Of a DNA stretch of 64,000 bases, positions 35,724 to 46,720 are shown piece after piece. The DNA comes from Trichobilharzia regenti (lineage: Eukaryota > Platyhelminthes > Trematoda > Strigeidida > Schistosomatidae), in NCBI GenBank assembly GCA_944472135.2, contig OX235262.1, positions 27,141,362 to 27,205,361 on the forward strand, in the 5' to 3' direction. The position numbers and the translations under genes were made by a program. The notes beneath the pieces are model-generated. The model ran no database searches. It was not told the origin of the DNA and was given only the letters and a program-made list of their open reading frames with translations. The stretch's first letter is position 1; each line of letters begins with the position of its first letter.

Positions 35724-35950
35724 ATTTAGGGGTTAATTATTGAATTGAGGTGGCTCTCGTGGCCCAAGTGGTCTAGTGGATAACGCTTTGGCGTTTGAAA
35801 CTATGGGTACTGGGTTCGAGCCTCGGTGGGAACATCATCACTCACTGAGAAATGCAGGTACATCCAGCTGACGAGTCCCAAATAGGACGAAATGCGCATC
35901 CTGGATTCCACTGCTAGCCACCATCCACCAATTGTATATTTAGGGGTTAA
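35724..35950 (+). mobile_element. Smα-type hammerhead SINE with perfect target duplication
   Basis: The body is 35737-35937, between two perfect copies of atttaggggttaa (35724-35736, 35938-35950). The tRNA-like head starts at ~35748, with box A tggcccaagtggtctagtgg and box B gggttcgagcc; the hammerhead region follows; the end is caccatccaccaattgtat. Of the Smα copies in this window it is the only one whose ribozyme core is complete. Perfect target copies suggest a young insertion. The Smα family in Schistosoma is known to encode active hammerheads. Confidence 0.93.
35855..35915 (+). ncRNA. Hammerhead ribozyme, intact core
   Basis: Stem I ATCCAG (35862-35867) pairs with CTGGAT (35901-35906); core CTGACGA is 35868-35874; stem II GTCC/GGAC (35875-35878 with 35885-35888); GAA 35889-35891; stem-loop III ATGCGCAT (35892-35899); C17 at 35900 gives an ATC triplet, so cleavage is predicted after 35900. 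An outer stem GCAG/CTGC with a GTAC/TCCA internal loop is also present, matching the tertiary-contact layout of the schistosome ribozyme. Confidence 0.92.
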
Positions 35951-36869
35951 GCTGACGAAGACGACAACACAAATGTCGAAACCTAACAATACGTGTATAA
36001 TGCATGACTTTACTTCGTAGACAATTTCTGAAGAGTACTCCTGAGAAGCTACGTGGCTTCAGTTCAATAAATGCTTGAAAAATGAGTGATCAACTAACTT
36101 GTACTTTCTTCTTGCTAACTATAACAGATGATGCTGTGAGATGCATGTGGGAAGTCTGCGCTTTGCACTTACACTATAACTGTTTCAAGTATGTCCCGCA
36201 ACCCTATACCTAGTAATAGATTTCCATACATTCTACCTAATATAAATAAGATTATACTGCTAATAAAGATGACTTTATTGATAAAGAAAATCTTTTTCGA
36301 TGAATTAATCCTTAATATCTTTATAAATCAATGAGTATGTTTGGTCTTCATATGTGTCTTTGTAGGCTCGTCTTTTATAGTTGAATTAACAATAGAATTT
36401 CAATGGAGTAGACAGATGACGCCACCTGTTAACATAACAGTTTAAGTAAAGAGATTTAAACGTCAAATTACATTGAAATCCAGACCAGGTATAGCGTTTG
36501 TGATGATATTTTTTGAAATACTAAGCTTTTTTTTAACCAGGTGGCAGAAAGTAACGTATATTTTCATTCCTTTTTTTATAAAGTGGGTTTCCAGAGATCT
36601 GTAAAGTGGAGAAAGTAGGTGTGTGACTCATTAGTTTTAGCCGTTAGATCATGGGCAGGTCATAGTTGGTCTTGTTCCAATGCATGAATTCCGTATACAA
36701 TTTCAAGTAAATGAGCATTACATTCTGGTTCAGATAAAGGGTTTGCGAACAAGTTTTATTTCACTGGATCTTGAGAGATTGTGAAATTGTATTTTGTTAG
36801 GCTTGACGCTTACTGAGAGAATTTCCCACGCTAGTCTCTCGCCAACTTCGACCACTATAGAAGCTCATG
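35951..36869. other. Spacer, nothing firmly recognised
   Basis: 35960-36090 (aacacaaatgtcgaaacctaac... to ttcaataaatgcttg) has the look of a PLE terminal region but matches the others poorly. The rest is AT-rich without frames. Confidence 0.3.
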
Positions 36870-38500
36870 ATCAGGTTAATAATGGAACTACTGACCAAAT
36901 ACATAAGGTTACTGTTTATCTAATGCTCACAATACTTTTAAACACTCTCTGTCCATCACTGAATACATTTAGTCTGTGTTTGTTAGAATTCGGATGGAAC
37001 GCTCAATAACTCCTTCAACCTGTCTTAGCGCTGCACTTAATTTACAGTCACTTGCATCTATATAATGATATTATTTCTGTTGCACAATCAACGCTGTCTT
37101 ATCTCTGTCGCATTGAGTTATCAGTATTTTCTAGAACCCTATAGGTGATCTAGAAATTTAAACAGGTTAGTATGCCGTAGGTGACCAAGGGTTTCTGCTA
37201 CAATCGGTGTGGTATACGGTAATAATTTGCTTATGCTTTTCAGCTCTCGGAAATCAGCACAAAAATGTATGTTTCCCTTTTGGCTTTGTCACCAACAGAG
37301 GAGATCTGTGTAGACCGTTGGCCCCTTTGATTATCCCTTGGGTCGAAATTAGGTAAATTTGTCCTTTTACTTCTTCCTCTGAATTCACTAGCACTCGTTG
37401 TGTTGTAGAGACTGGTACCCAGCAATTCTTCATTGGTATCGTATTTCTCCGTATGTTGTGAGTAGGCTAGTATACTTAGCCAACAACTTGCTGATACTTG
37501 ATACTTCCTTTTAAACGCGTGCTGCTATTTCTAATTCGGCAACTTCGCCACCCTCGAGAATAATAAACTCCACATATTTCCTATTGACTTTATTATGCTT
37601 CCTATCAGTCATTACATAGATTTCTCTGAAGAAATCCTCTCTGAATATTGATGTTACAGAGAAAGTATGGCATAATTGGCATGCTTAAGTTTCATAACAC
37701 ACTAAGAGACTGTAATGTGTCCCCCTACGGTTTGGTCTGACAGCGCATGTGCCCTTATGTTTCTGCATTGTTCTTAATTTATCAACGAGACTGCTGCTTC
37801 TGTGTCAATCAAACAAACTAACTCTATTTTGTGAATTGGTATTCTTCTATGCACAGTCCTTCGTTCTATCAATCCAACAACTTCTGAACTAATGAGAGAG
37901 AAGTTGGAAGATTATGTAGTTTATAAGTTTTATTTCTGCCTTTTGGCTAATTTCTCGATCAGCACCTTATTCCTTCATAAGCGAAAAATTTGTCAGTGCG
38001 CTTCACTGTAATTCGAAATGTCGACGGCTGTTTCCGCATCTCTTTCGTCTACCGTTCTATTTTACAGGCTTCGTGATATTTGTTGATCACTAACATAACT
38101 GTGGAACTCATTAACTGATTCATTAAATGCAGATGGTGAGAGATGGTAGCAGATATGCATTCCATGAATAGGGAAGCTAGTAGTTGAGTTTTGGAATTTT
38201 CATCTACGGTTAGTAATTTACGTCTCAGAAGATTTGTCAACATTAGCGTCTAAACCAGAGGGTCTCTGTCGGCAACTAACCCTAAGCTCTTTAATTTACA
38301 CATTCTCTCGTGTTTGTCTCTCAGGCGATTACACTCTGAAATAAGCCGTTTTCTGAACCTGTCCTATTATATCTCTGGACCAGCTTCAAATTAAGTGTTG
38401 TGAGTGGCTTCAAGCTGATCTCTCAGCAGCGTTCTCAGCATTACTGTTTTCGTCGTTAGATCCTGTATACCCACCAGCTTAACACAGACATCTAGATATC
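36870..38500 (-). pseudogene. Ty3/Gypsy LTR retrotransposon relic (gag-pro-RT-RNase H)
   Basis: Minus strand, 5' to 3': a gag-like helical segment at 38243-38049; a protease active-site block CLIDTEAAVSLI near 37815-37780 (the usual DTG reads DTE); RT blocks VTKPKGKHTFLCADFRELKS (~37305-37245) and ETLGHLRHTNLFKFLD (~37200-37145), then TERDKTALIVQQ (~37120-37080); RNase H blocks DASDCKLSAALRQ (~37060-37020) and YSVMDRECLKVL (~36975-36940), closing with PYVFG. The palm with YxDD is deleted. Stops and frameshifts occur throughout and no LTR was found. The order is typical of Gypsy elements such as Boudicca/Saci; the exact family cannot be named. Confidence 0.75.
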
Positions 38501-38954
38501 AAAGGAAGTTCCCGTGCAGGCCGTGGTACCTTCATCTGGTCTAAGGCAGAGATGTAGGGTGATGCCGATTGACAGGAAGCGGCCAAAACTGGAATCAACA
38601 TTTTTAGTCAACGGCTGTATGAGTAGAAGTGTGTATTCATCAAATGTAGATCAAGTTTACGTTGTCGACTTGAAATAACCTGATTGGACATCCTGTATAA
38701 CCTTGGACCAGTCGCCTGCCAATCAAAACAGATTATTCTCTTCTGACCTAACCGAGCTTTAATGTGGCTAAGAATATATAAATGTGATGTGTTTTTCTTC
38801 GTAAAAGGCCCATTATTAAATCTCTTATCTTCTCTCATTACAAGGAAATCAATCGTTCCACACCCAAAACAACTTTGAAAACTGGGTAGTATTACCAGCA
38901 CCGCTTGAATTTTGTGCCCTACTACTTGAACATTTTACGATTCCAATTTTTAAT
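38501..38954. other. Spacer, unrecognised
   Basis: A 97-codon minus frame at 38608-38901 contains no motif that I recognise. It may belong to the 5' part of the Gypsy relic. Confidence 0.25.
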
Positions 38955-39310
38955 GACATGAAAATACCCAGAAAACACATTCAAACCGATATTTGGATTT
39001 CGCATCATCCTACAACCATACAAATAACATGGAATAAGATGGAAGTTCTAAAATCTAATATAAGAGGATGGAAGGAGAGATTGATGACTGAAGCTTTATT
39101 TATCACATCAACCAAAAATACGTGTGATAGGAATGATTCAACAACTGTCCAGCCGTACATCTATAAAATTCTACTGCGCCTATGACGAATGGGAATGAAT
39201 GAAGAAAACTATAAGACGAAAGTTTCGAAGTTGTACATTTTAAATTGGCATGATGATGAACTGCAATAAATTGTGTTCGAAACCTTGTCATCCAGTAAAG
39301 TTTCACTGCA
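38955..39310 (+). pseudogene. Penelope-like element fragment with internal deletion
   Basis: Matches two separated parts of the element at 18290-19865: the cattcaaac.gatatttgga block (compare 18958-18978), then the region from ~19575 to the tip (gaagctttatttatc.catcaac, ttgtgttcgaaaccttgtcatccagtaaa). About 550 bp between them is missing. Confidence 0.75.
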
Positions 39311-40030
39311 TGATATACTTGAAAGTATAACAAGATATATAAGCGAAAAATATTGCTTTCAATTAGATTTTCTTCAGGCTTCACTCTAATTTAATTTGAG
39401 ATTTTCCCGTCGACTGATTGGACCGAAGTGCTTGGTCTCAGGTTGACATGTCGGCTTCTTGTGCAGATGCTTTGAATATATCTGAGCATTTAATTAGAGT
39501 TTAATTTATGAATGGTGGCTAGCAGTGGAATCCAGGATGCGCACTTCATCCTATTTGGGACTCGTTATCTGGAGGTACCTGCATTTGCCAGTGAGTGATG
39601 ATGTCCCCAAGTGGTCGAATGGATAACGCTTTGGCGTTTGAAACTATGGTCACTGGGTTTGAGCCTCGGTGGGAATGTCATCACTCACTGGGTAATGCAG
39701 GTACCTCCAGATAACGAGTCACAAATAGGACGAAATGCGCATCCTGGATTCCACTACTAGTCACTATCCACAAATTAAATTCACTTTAACTTACCTAGAT
39801 TTATTTAACAAATTAAATTTAACCAGTGACAGTGAGTTTCTCGATCAAATAATAATAATGATAATAATTATAAGTGTTAAATGTTTTGAACGTCGGTAAT
39901 AACGATGATTATAATGATGACAATATAATGATAATGAGGTTGATGCACGTGACGATAAGAATAACGAAGGTGGTTATGAGTGTATATGCAGACAATTCAA
40001 TAAATAATTAAATAAATTAGGTCAACTCTT
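39311..40030 (+). repeat. Left inverted arm of a PLE, split by an Smα dimer
   Basis: The sequence 39335-39393 plus 39794-40020 is the reverse complement of 42545-42870. Landmarks are ataagcgaa.aatatt, ctcgatcaaataataataatgataataatta, gtgttaaatgttttga and acaattcaataaataa. The Smα dimer at 39394-39779 interrupts it. Confidence 0.8.
39380..39793. mobile_element. Smα head-to-head dimer with target duplication
   Basis: The insert 39394-39779 consists of an inverted arm, a minus Smα SINE (hammerhead side at ~39520-39590), then a plus Smα SINE from its box A region (39605) to its end. Target copies ttcactctaattta (39380-39393) and ttcactttaactta (39780-39793) agree at 12 of 14 bases. The uninterrupted form exists in the opposite arm near 42790-42815. 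Both hammerhead cores read ataacga instead of ctgacga, so neither should cleave. Confidence 0.85.
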
Positions 40031-40039
40031 AGCTGTGTC

Positions 40040-40345
40040 ACTTCTATGTGCATCTACATTTTCATTTGCGCCTGTGGAGAAAGCTATATAGGGTGAACAA
40101 CTAGGCAGCATAACAAAACGTATTAATGAGCATCTTCCTTCATGGTTCAGAAAGAGGCCAAATATAATCTATAAGAACCTCTATTACTGTCTCATTTGAT
40201 TGATAGCGGTCAACAAGTGGACGGAGTAATTGCCTTCAAATTTATCTGTCTCATTCTATCCGGCTTTTTGAACGGAATTCGAAGCCGAAAGGTTGAAACA
40301 TAATAAAGGCAATAATGGAGTAAAGTGAAGTAGGTGAAAGGGAAT
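40040..40345 (+). pseudogene. Penelope-like GIY-YIG fragment
   Basis: FICACGESYIG followed by a stop and TTRQHNK resembles the nuclease motif of the neighbouring PLE, in the opposite direction. The 3' part ends in a gaagccgaaaggttgaaac..aataaaggc terminal region. Confidence 0.65.
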
Positions 40346-40369
40346 AATTAAGGCATAAAATGACATGAA

Positions 40370-42435
40370 AATATGGATAATTATGTCCGTGCTGACCTCA
40401 TAGTAGGCCAGAGTAAACAAAGAGGATGGATGAGCTTATTTTGCACACGGAGGTCAGGTTTTTTCTTAATAATCTCTATGGCTTCCACTAAAGCCAAGAA
40501 AGGTAACTGTGTGCCTTCAAGCAAATTGTTTGGTACTCGATATACAACCGTAAATGATTCGTCTATTTCGATGTAGTGTTCACTGTCTACTAGTTGAGAC
40601 AAAATAAAACTATTTATTGATTTGGTCATACTTTTCCATGTCAAACAGGAACATGTTCACAAGCGCGTAAAGATAAATTCCTGTGAGTTCGATTTATATA
40701 ACTAGCTCCACATGAACAGTCAAAGTTGCATACACACACACACACACTGATGTGGCCATCATAGGTGATTTTCTTCGGTGCACTGTCTCAGTAACTGTCT
40801 GGTTGAGAAACTAATATGTAGTTGTGCAGCACTGAAATTTTTTTCAAATGATCTGACAAACCTACGGCCTAATATATCACTATATATAACACCTTCGAAC
40901 TGTACTCCTAAATAAAGCTTTTTCTTATTCACTGTGTCAAGTTTAATCTTATCAGTTGTTTTAGAAATATACTTCTTTACAAAATTGGAAGTATAACCAT
41001 TCTGTAATGGGGTAATTTTAGGATTTTCGATTTCATATTCAGTACAGTCTTCAGTACATATCTGCTTAATCCTATGAATAAGACAAAGAATCAGGTTCCA
41101 CTTATATTGCATGAGTATTAAACTATGTAAATCGATATATATTGTCCGTTCCAAGAAGAACATCAAAAAAAGAAATTTCTCCTTGATATTCTTCTTCTCA
41201 AGTGATTTTGTAGCTAGGTGTACACTATTAATGACTTGCATCAGATGTTGTTTATCTAAATTATTATTTTTTGATTACAGCTTGATTCCACACTGTATTT
41301 TCGGTACAAGTATGGAATTTTCAGCATGTGATATCGGTAGCCCAAATTTTGCAGGCCGATCATAGATAGCAAGTGTGCGTCGGTGCGGGCTCAAGCCCCG
41401 GACCATGTGCATGGTCGGCGAGAGTCCTAACCACTGTGTCACACGACAGCAATAATATTCAAGTTTGTATAACACCTCTCTTAGGAGACCATTTTCTAAT
41501 TTAGCTATAAAAATGTCAGCTAATAAAGGACCTAGAGGGGAACCCTTCTATTTGACACTAAGACTCCTTGTTAAATACAAAATGAACACTCATAGTACAT
41601 TTCGGCAATAATCCTTTTAATTTCACTGGTATGATCCGGATATCTACTTTTCTGTCTACAACTTGTTTGCATGTGTAATATACCATTTCAACCAGGGGAA
41701 CATTATTAAATGGTGACGTTACATCCAGCGATAACAGTTTTGTCCACTATGTTCATATCCTTAATGTCGTCAACAAAAGCAAAGATTTGAACAAGGCATT
41801 AAGAAGACAAATTTCGCGAGATGATATCATTTCGTAGTTTCTTTACAACCGCTTTACAACTAACATGGTTAACAATGATAAAATAAAGTTCATGAAAATT
41901 ACTCAGTTGAATAAAAACAAAAGTACATACTAATGACCAATCATATTTAGATAGGTCATGCACTCCAGGGTAGGCGAAGGTTGAAGCAAAGATATCTTTC
42001 ACACTACATTTAACCAACTCCCGATATAGCATCTTAAGCAGATTTAACAGCCATTTAGTTGGTAAGTGAAATAGCGAATTTGACATATCAAGAATGGGAG
42101 GTAGAGAGACACCCTGCTTATGGATCTTCTTTAAAACATAAAGCCTAGGTGTTTTTGGATTGCATTGACTGTGGAGCTGTCAATTTGATTTTTATCTTCT
42201 ACACACTTTAAAGTCTTAGAAAACTGAAGTTCCGTAGCTTCATTCGAATCTTTACTACAACCAATATTTCGGAACTTCCGGAACTTCTTTCAGTGAGGCG
42301 CTCATCTTTTCAGTATAGTCACATTTTTTCATGATGACTATGCCGGAACTCTTGGCATGTCTAAAGATTATAATACTGTCGTCTAAATTAAGCTTTTTGA
42401 TACAATCCCACTATTTTCAAGTGCTAGTTTTGTTT
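40370..42435 (-). pseudogene. Penelope-like element, third subfamily, with SINE inside the RT
   Basis: Minus strand: an N-side region with VKDIFAS and a VDDIKDMNIVDK block; motif A SLDVTSPFNNVPL (~41735-41700); motif B region EGF then, after a frameshift, PLGPLLADIFIAKLEN (41545-41495). The frame reaches LYKLEYYC and is cut by a SINE (41265-41455). It resumes with QVINSVHLATK; the catalytic YxDD stretch is not found. 41241-40759 gives the thumb side (LIHRIKQICTED, LYLGVQFEG, GRRFVRS). The GIY-YIG motif CNFDCSCGASYI is at ~40715-40675, with the C-terminal region at 40644-40381. Inverted arms flank the element. Confidence 0.85.
41262..41457 (-). mobile_element. Type A tRNA-headed SINE with a CR1-like tail
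   Basis: Minus strand: head with box A gacacagtggttagga and box B ggcttgagccc (41448-41375), related to the other type A heads. The 3' end instead reads tgctgaaaattccatacttg...gtggaatcaagctg with a taat/attattt tail. That tail resembles the 3' end of the CR1-like LINE (48605-48700), not the RTE. It sits inside a PLE reverse transcriptase. No clean target duplication was identified. Confidence 0.7.
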
Positions 42436-42436
42436 G

Positions 42437-42505
42437 CTTGGTTGGAGGATTTCATCATGAAATGGTATCACTAAGGGAACCAGTGGGGAACCTAGACTGA
42501 TGTTT
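42437..42505 (-). mobile_element. B-type SINE end fragment
   Basis: ggttggaggatttcatcatga followed by gggaaccagtgg corresponds to the last ~60 bp of the B-type SINE. Confidence 0.5.
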
Positions 42506-42544
42506 GTTTAAACTCTGATTGTTTGTCCACTTTGCCTTTACTAT

Positions 42545-42960
42545 TGCTTAATTTTTAAGATTTGACCTAATTTATTTATTGAATTGTCTACATATACATT
42601 CATTACCATCTTCGTTATTCTTATCATCACAGGCATCAGCCTTATTATCATTATTTTGTCATCGTTGTAATCATCGTTATTACTGACTTTCAAAACATTT
42701 AACACTTATAATTATTATCATTATTATTATTTGATCGAGCAACTCACCGTCATTGATTAAATTTAATTGGTTAAATAAATCTGAGTAAATTCGAGTGAAG
42801 CCTGGAGAAGATCTAATTGAAAACGATAATATTGTTCGCTTATATGTCTTCTTTTAATGTTAATAATTGAAATATTTAAAGATTTTTCTAATTAACAAAT
42901 GAATATGGAATTACATACTACCACAGTGCCTAAGTTTCACGTATATATTAAATATTCTGC
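42545..42960 (-). repeat. Right inverted arm of the PLE
   Basis: Reverse complement of 39335-40020 without the Smα insertion; it continues into the terminal repeat (aacaaatgaatatggaattac..ccacagtgcc) at 42895-42940. Confidence 0.8.
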
Positions 42961-43039
42961 AACAAAACGCCCTATGGATTCTGTCCTGCAAACAAACTTA
43001 TAACTTTTCAAGTATAGGTTTTGTAGGGATTTTGTTTTA

Positions 43040-43525
43040 CTGGTTGGAGGATTCCATCATGAGCTGACATTATTTAGAGAACTATTGAAAACCCTGAGAG
43101 TATTGGACAGCTGTTTGGTCTTGGTTTTGTGGCTTTTCAGCGACTGGCTCTATTTAGGCAGTGACCTGGGGTTCTAGTGAGAAGCTGTGACCAGTAGGGT
43201 GCAGGAGGTTAAAGATGAGGCAGTAACTCACCAAAAAAGATGTAGGGAGGTGGCCGTGCTATATCATGAAGTGGAAGAAGTTATAACTCATGGACTGTCC
43301 GGCCATTGGATCTGGACAGGTCCCAATGGCTGCTGAATGGTCTACGAGCTAGCTCGCCTTGTAACCAGAAGATTCAGGGTTCAAACCCCGTGTGGTGGGT
43401 GCGTGCTGCTGAAGAGCTGATCTCAAATTAAGACAATGAAAACAGCTTTCCACTACTTCTTACAGGTTTTCCAATGGTCCTCTAACTGATGTCAGCTCAT
43501 GATGAAATTCTCCAACTAATCGCAC
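43040..43525. mobile_element. Head-to-head B-type SINEs, diverged
   Basis: A minus end (43047-43125) joins a plus copy that includes the long 5' segment (gaccagtagggtgcaggagg), a tRNA-like head (43330-43400; box B gggttcaaaccccg), a broken ribozyme-like region, and the end tcagctcatgatgaaattctcc. Confidence 0.7.
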
Positions 43526-43744
43526 TTATAATTCGAATTCAAGATGTTATTATCTTTATTTGAACAAATGGAATTTTTATACTAGGTGCGTAGATTTAGG
43601 TGTAACAGCATGTGATTGTGTGATACTATCCTCAATACCTTTCCTCTCAAATACCAATTGTTTATCCACCAGGCAATTTAGCCAAGAAATTCATGATTTG
43701 TGAAGTAGAAATCAGTTGTTATTATTTTGGGTTAATAGTGACTA

Positions 43745-44110
43745 AAGGTGGAATTCATGAGGAAATTTCCTCGTATCTGGGACTCCGGTGTCCGGTCATA
43801 CCTGCACACTCAATGAGTGACTGAACCCTATGTCAAGCCATTATTACTAGGCTACAAGAAGTTCGAAACATCAGATGCAGAGTGCGAGCCTCAGTACAGT
43901 TTCACCATCACTAACTGAGGATTCAGGTACATTCAGAAGACGAATCCAAAATAAGACAAAATGCACATCTTGGATTAACAAAAATATTTTCGCTCTAATT
44001 CTTAGATACTGTCGAAGCATGAGTACTAAAAATCAGCATGTTAACAGTAACTGAGCATTTCTGGTGGAATATAATCTGTCAACGGGAAGTGTGAATTCAC
44101 CTAGTAGCAA
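43745..44110. mobile_element. Decayed Smα head-to-head pair
   Basis: A minus hammerhead side (43750-43830) is followed by a plus copy (43850-43980; gtgcgagcctcagta, aggtacattcagaagacgaatcc, taagacaaaatgcacatcttgga), then the long-form 3' region ending in caacgggaa. The core is lost. Confidence 0.6.
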
Positions 44111-44340
44111 ATAAATTGTTATTATTTGTGTAGACTTGAGAATATTCTTCTGATTTAAATTCCCTAGATTTTGGTGGTTATTACCAACGGTTAGTCTAGT
44201 TGTTCTTACGTCATCATCATAGAAACTGTACTAGGGAGCGATAAGCCAAGGCAGACAGAGACATTTTGTCTCATGGAAAAACTGTCTTATAACATCAGAT
44301 AGCTAATGAAGATGTATTGCATTAAAGGACCATTTAACTT
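44111..44340. other. Spacer
   Basis: Nothing recognised. Confidence 0.3.
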
Positions 44341-44344
44341 TTCA

Positions 44345-45385
44345 TTTATTATTGTTGTTTCCTTTGGTTCCTAGTGCAACATAGTGAATCAATTGCACGT
44401 CTCCACTTGCTTCTGTCTTCCTTCTGCTGTACTATTCACATGCATCCATGTTAGTCCATACTCTTTCAACTCCTCTTCACACCATCTCCTCCATGTCACC
44501 CACCCTCGCACTGACGTCCCACTCGCCTCTTGCTTCCTTTTCGACCTGGTTCCACTCAAGAGCAATGGCCTGACGCGCGCGCGATGTCACCCAGCGGCCT
44601 CCTCAGCGAGCGAATGTCCAATCCATCTCCACTTTCTCGTGCATATTTGTTGGTTGGCGATTGCTTCTTGTTTTGTGTTTTAGTGCCCATAGTTTCTTGT
44701 TGGTGATTCTTTCCGGTCCGGCCATCTGATCCTCATTCAGTATAGAGCGAAGACAGTAAGTTGTTGATGAAGGTCTGCAATAGCCTGTTGGAAATATTCT
44801 TTGTGACCCGCTCGCCAAGTTTCTCATCCGATCCATATAGAAGAAGTGACTTGACGTTGTTTGTATTGAAAATCCGACGGAATTTTGTTGTTGATTCTGG
44901 CTGAGTGACGAAGATTTCCAGATTGGTTTCAGGTTGATTGACGAATGTGTTTCTCGCCTTCCCGATTCTCGCTCGATTTGACATCCTCGTCCGTTCCGAC
45001 TGCCCGTAGTTGATACGATGCTCCCTAGATAAGTGAGTGAATAAAGTGACCTTTTTCAAATCCCTCCCATTGATGGTGATTGATGCTGGATGTTGCTGTT
45101 GTTGTTGTTGTTGTTGTTATTGTTGGCTGGTTATTTTCATCACCTCCGTCTTGTCTATGTTCACTTAGAGTCCTGTCTTCTCTGGCTGTTTCTTCGACCA
45201 GTTTGTCTGTCGGTTTTCGTTTGTAAGTCCTTGACTTTGTGTGACATCAAACATAAATCATGCACTCGTGAAATCCAGGTCTTCTGGGTTCTTCACGTCG
45301 GTCGGTCCAGGATATCTCTGTCCCGTTTCTCTTTTCCCACTTATTGTCTGACACATAATCCAGTCAGTCCACCACAATTAGGAAT
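44345..45385 (-). pseudogene. SR2-like RTE LINE, 5'-truncated copy
   Basis: Minus strand from the WIMRQ region to the 3' end (ttgttgtttcctttggttcctagtgcaac at 44350). Contains the shared FADD lesion at ~45255 (tcatgcactcg), a Gln-coding run (45090-45118), the TDEDV.SRIGKARNTF and FNTNNVKSLLLYGSD blocks (45059-44733), and the C-terminal NKKLWALK block (44836-44603). Multiple frameshifts. Confidence 0.85.
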
Positions 45386-45869
45386 TTAACTTATTTAATA
45401 TATATTCCATACTGCTCTCATAAACATCATGTAATACTTAGGTGATTGAACAAATAAACTGATTGCCAGTTATTATATGGTTCTTTTTAGATCATATGTG
45501 TTTTCAGATGACATCATAGTTTTTGACGCTTATTTATACGAGTATTTTGTTGAGAAAAAGTTCCCTTTTTATAACTTTTCTTGCAAGATTGCTGTCAGCA
45601 TTAACATTATTGCTATCAAAATTCATTCCTTGTTTATCGATTGGAATGAAGAGCTTCAGGGATACGTCTAAATTGCTGTTGTTTGTCTGCCACACCGTAT
45701 AACTGGCTCCACAACTGTCTATAAGGTTTTCTTTTTCTTTCCAAATGATCTTCAGTGTGTCATTCTTGGACGTCTGACCTATCATTTTGCGATCAAGTTC
45801 TGCTCGAAGACTTGACTGGTGAATGATATCATCTGAGTGTCTAGATATGATGTAGAAGATTTGTAGCTC
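45386..45869. other. Spacer
   Basis: A 137-codon minus frame (45534-45947) starts inside the PLE tip. Its remaining part resembles no known protein to me, so I do not call it a gene. Confidence 0.3.
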
Positions 45870-46720
45870 AGGTGGATGATTTTTAATGTGGTTGTGTTCT
45901 CTGAGTTGGATAGTTATTCGCGAAGCTTTCATTCCCCTAATCACCACACTACATCCTCAGTTCACAATTCAATTTGTTGAAGTCGGTTTTTAGATTTCTC
46001 TACGAGTTTATTAGCCATTTCTCCTGGTAACCTTGGACGTGACTCTGGTTGCTTTTGTATGTTTCACACCTTCTAGACTACTTGTATTGGAAGTGGTTGT
46101 TTCTTTGACTTGAACTTTGAGGCTTTGTGTTTGAGATTTCCTTCTTATTGGTTGGTAAATTTTGTCTATCTCGATGTGTCTATTGATTGACGATTCACTG
46201 GAATACCAACCAGCCTTTGAAAGTTCCTTAGCGCTCTTGGTATTTCCTCTGTCTAATATTTGAACATTGGTTGTCCCAATCGAATTGTTGTTCGTGGTTG
46301 TCTGTATGTAGTTCGGCGATATGAGGGAGTGGATATCATGTCTTTTGTCGGCTAGCTTATGTTCGTGGATACGAAGACGAAGAGGATGTGCACTTTTGCT
46401 GATATAGTATTTTTCGCAGTTGTTATAATTTATTCTGTAGATGATGTTGGTTTTATCTTCTTTCGCTGTTGAGTCTTTTGTTTGACATGGAATTGAGTAA
46501 AGTGACTTTTTTGGTTTGTGTGCAACGTCAATTCCTAAAGGTCTGAAGAGTCTTGCAGTAATTTCTGAGATATCCTTTACATATAGTGGAGCGATTTTCT
46601 TTGTGTTTTCCTTAGGGGCCTTTGATTCTATAGCTTGGCTTGGGGGTATATGTTTCCTCAATGTATGTCCAATTCATTGCCATTTCCTGATGACTTCCTT
46701 ATTGGTCGGATAAGTTCTTG
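45870..46720 (-). pseudogene. Penelope-like element: linker, GIY-YIG domain and tail
   Basis: The frame 46661-46011 (216 codons) is uninterrupted. It reads YVKDISEITARLFRPLGIDV, the nuclease NIIYRINYNNCEKYYISKSAHPL (the usual YIG reads YIS), LRIHEHKLADKRHD, a Ser/Asn region, SSESSINRHIEIDKIYQP, and a basic tail. It corresponds to the element at 16170-17100 but is better preserved. Just upstream (46665-46720) the strand reads like an RTE C-terminal phrase (IRKWQ.IGHTLRK), suggesting a chimeric junction. No reverse transcriptase remains. The 3' tip ends at ~45875. Confidence 0.85.

Noticed and set aside
35748..35823. tRNA gene candidates at SINE heads (also 22110-22180, 22980-23055, 57732-57805)
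   Set aside because: Box A and box B spacing is present, but each lies at the start of a repeated SINE and the cloverleaf is incomplete; they are tRNA-derived, not tRNA genes.
45534..45947. 137-codon minus frame
   Set aside because: Starts in a PLE 3' tip and continues into unrelated sequence; most likely a chance frame.
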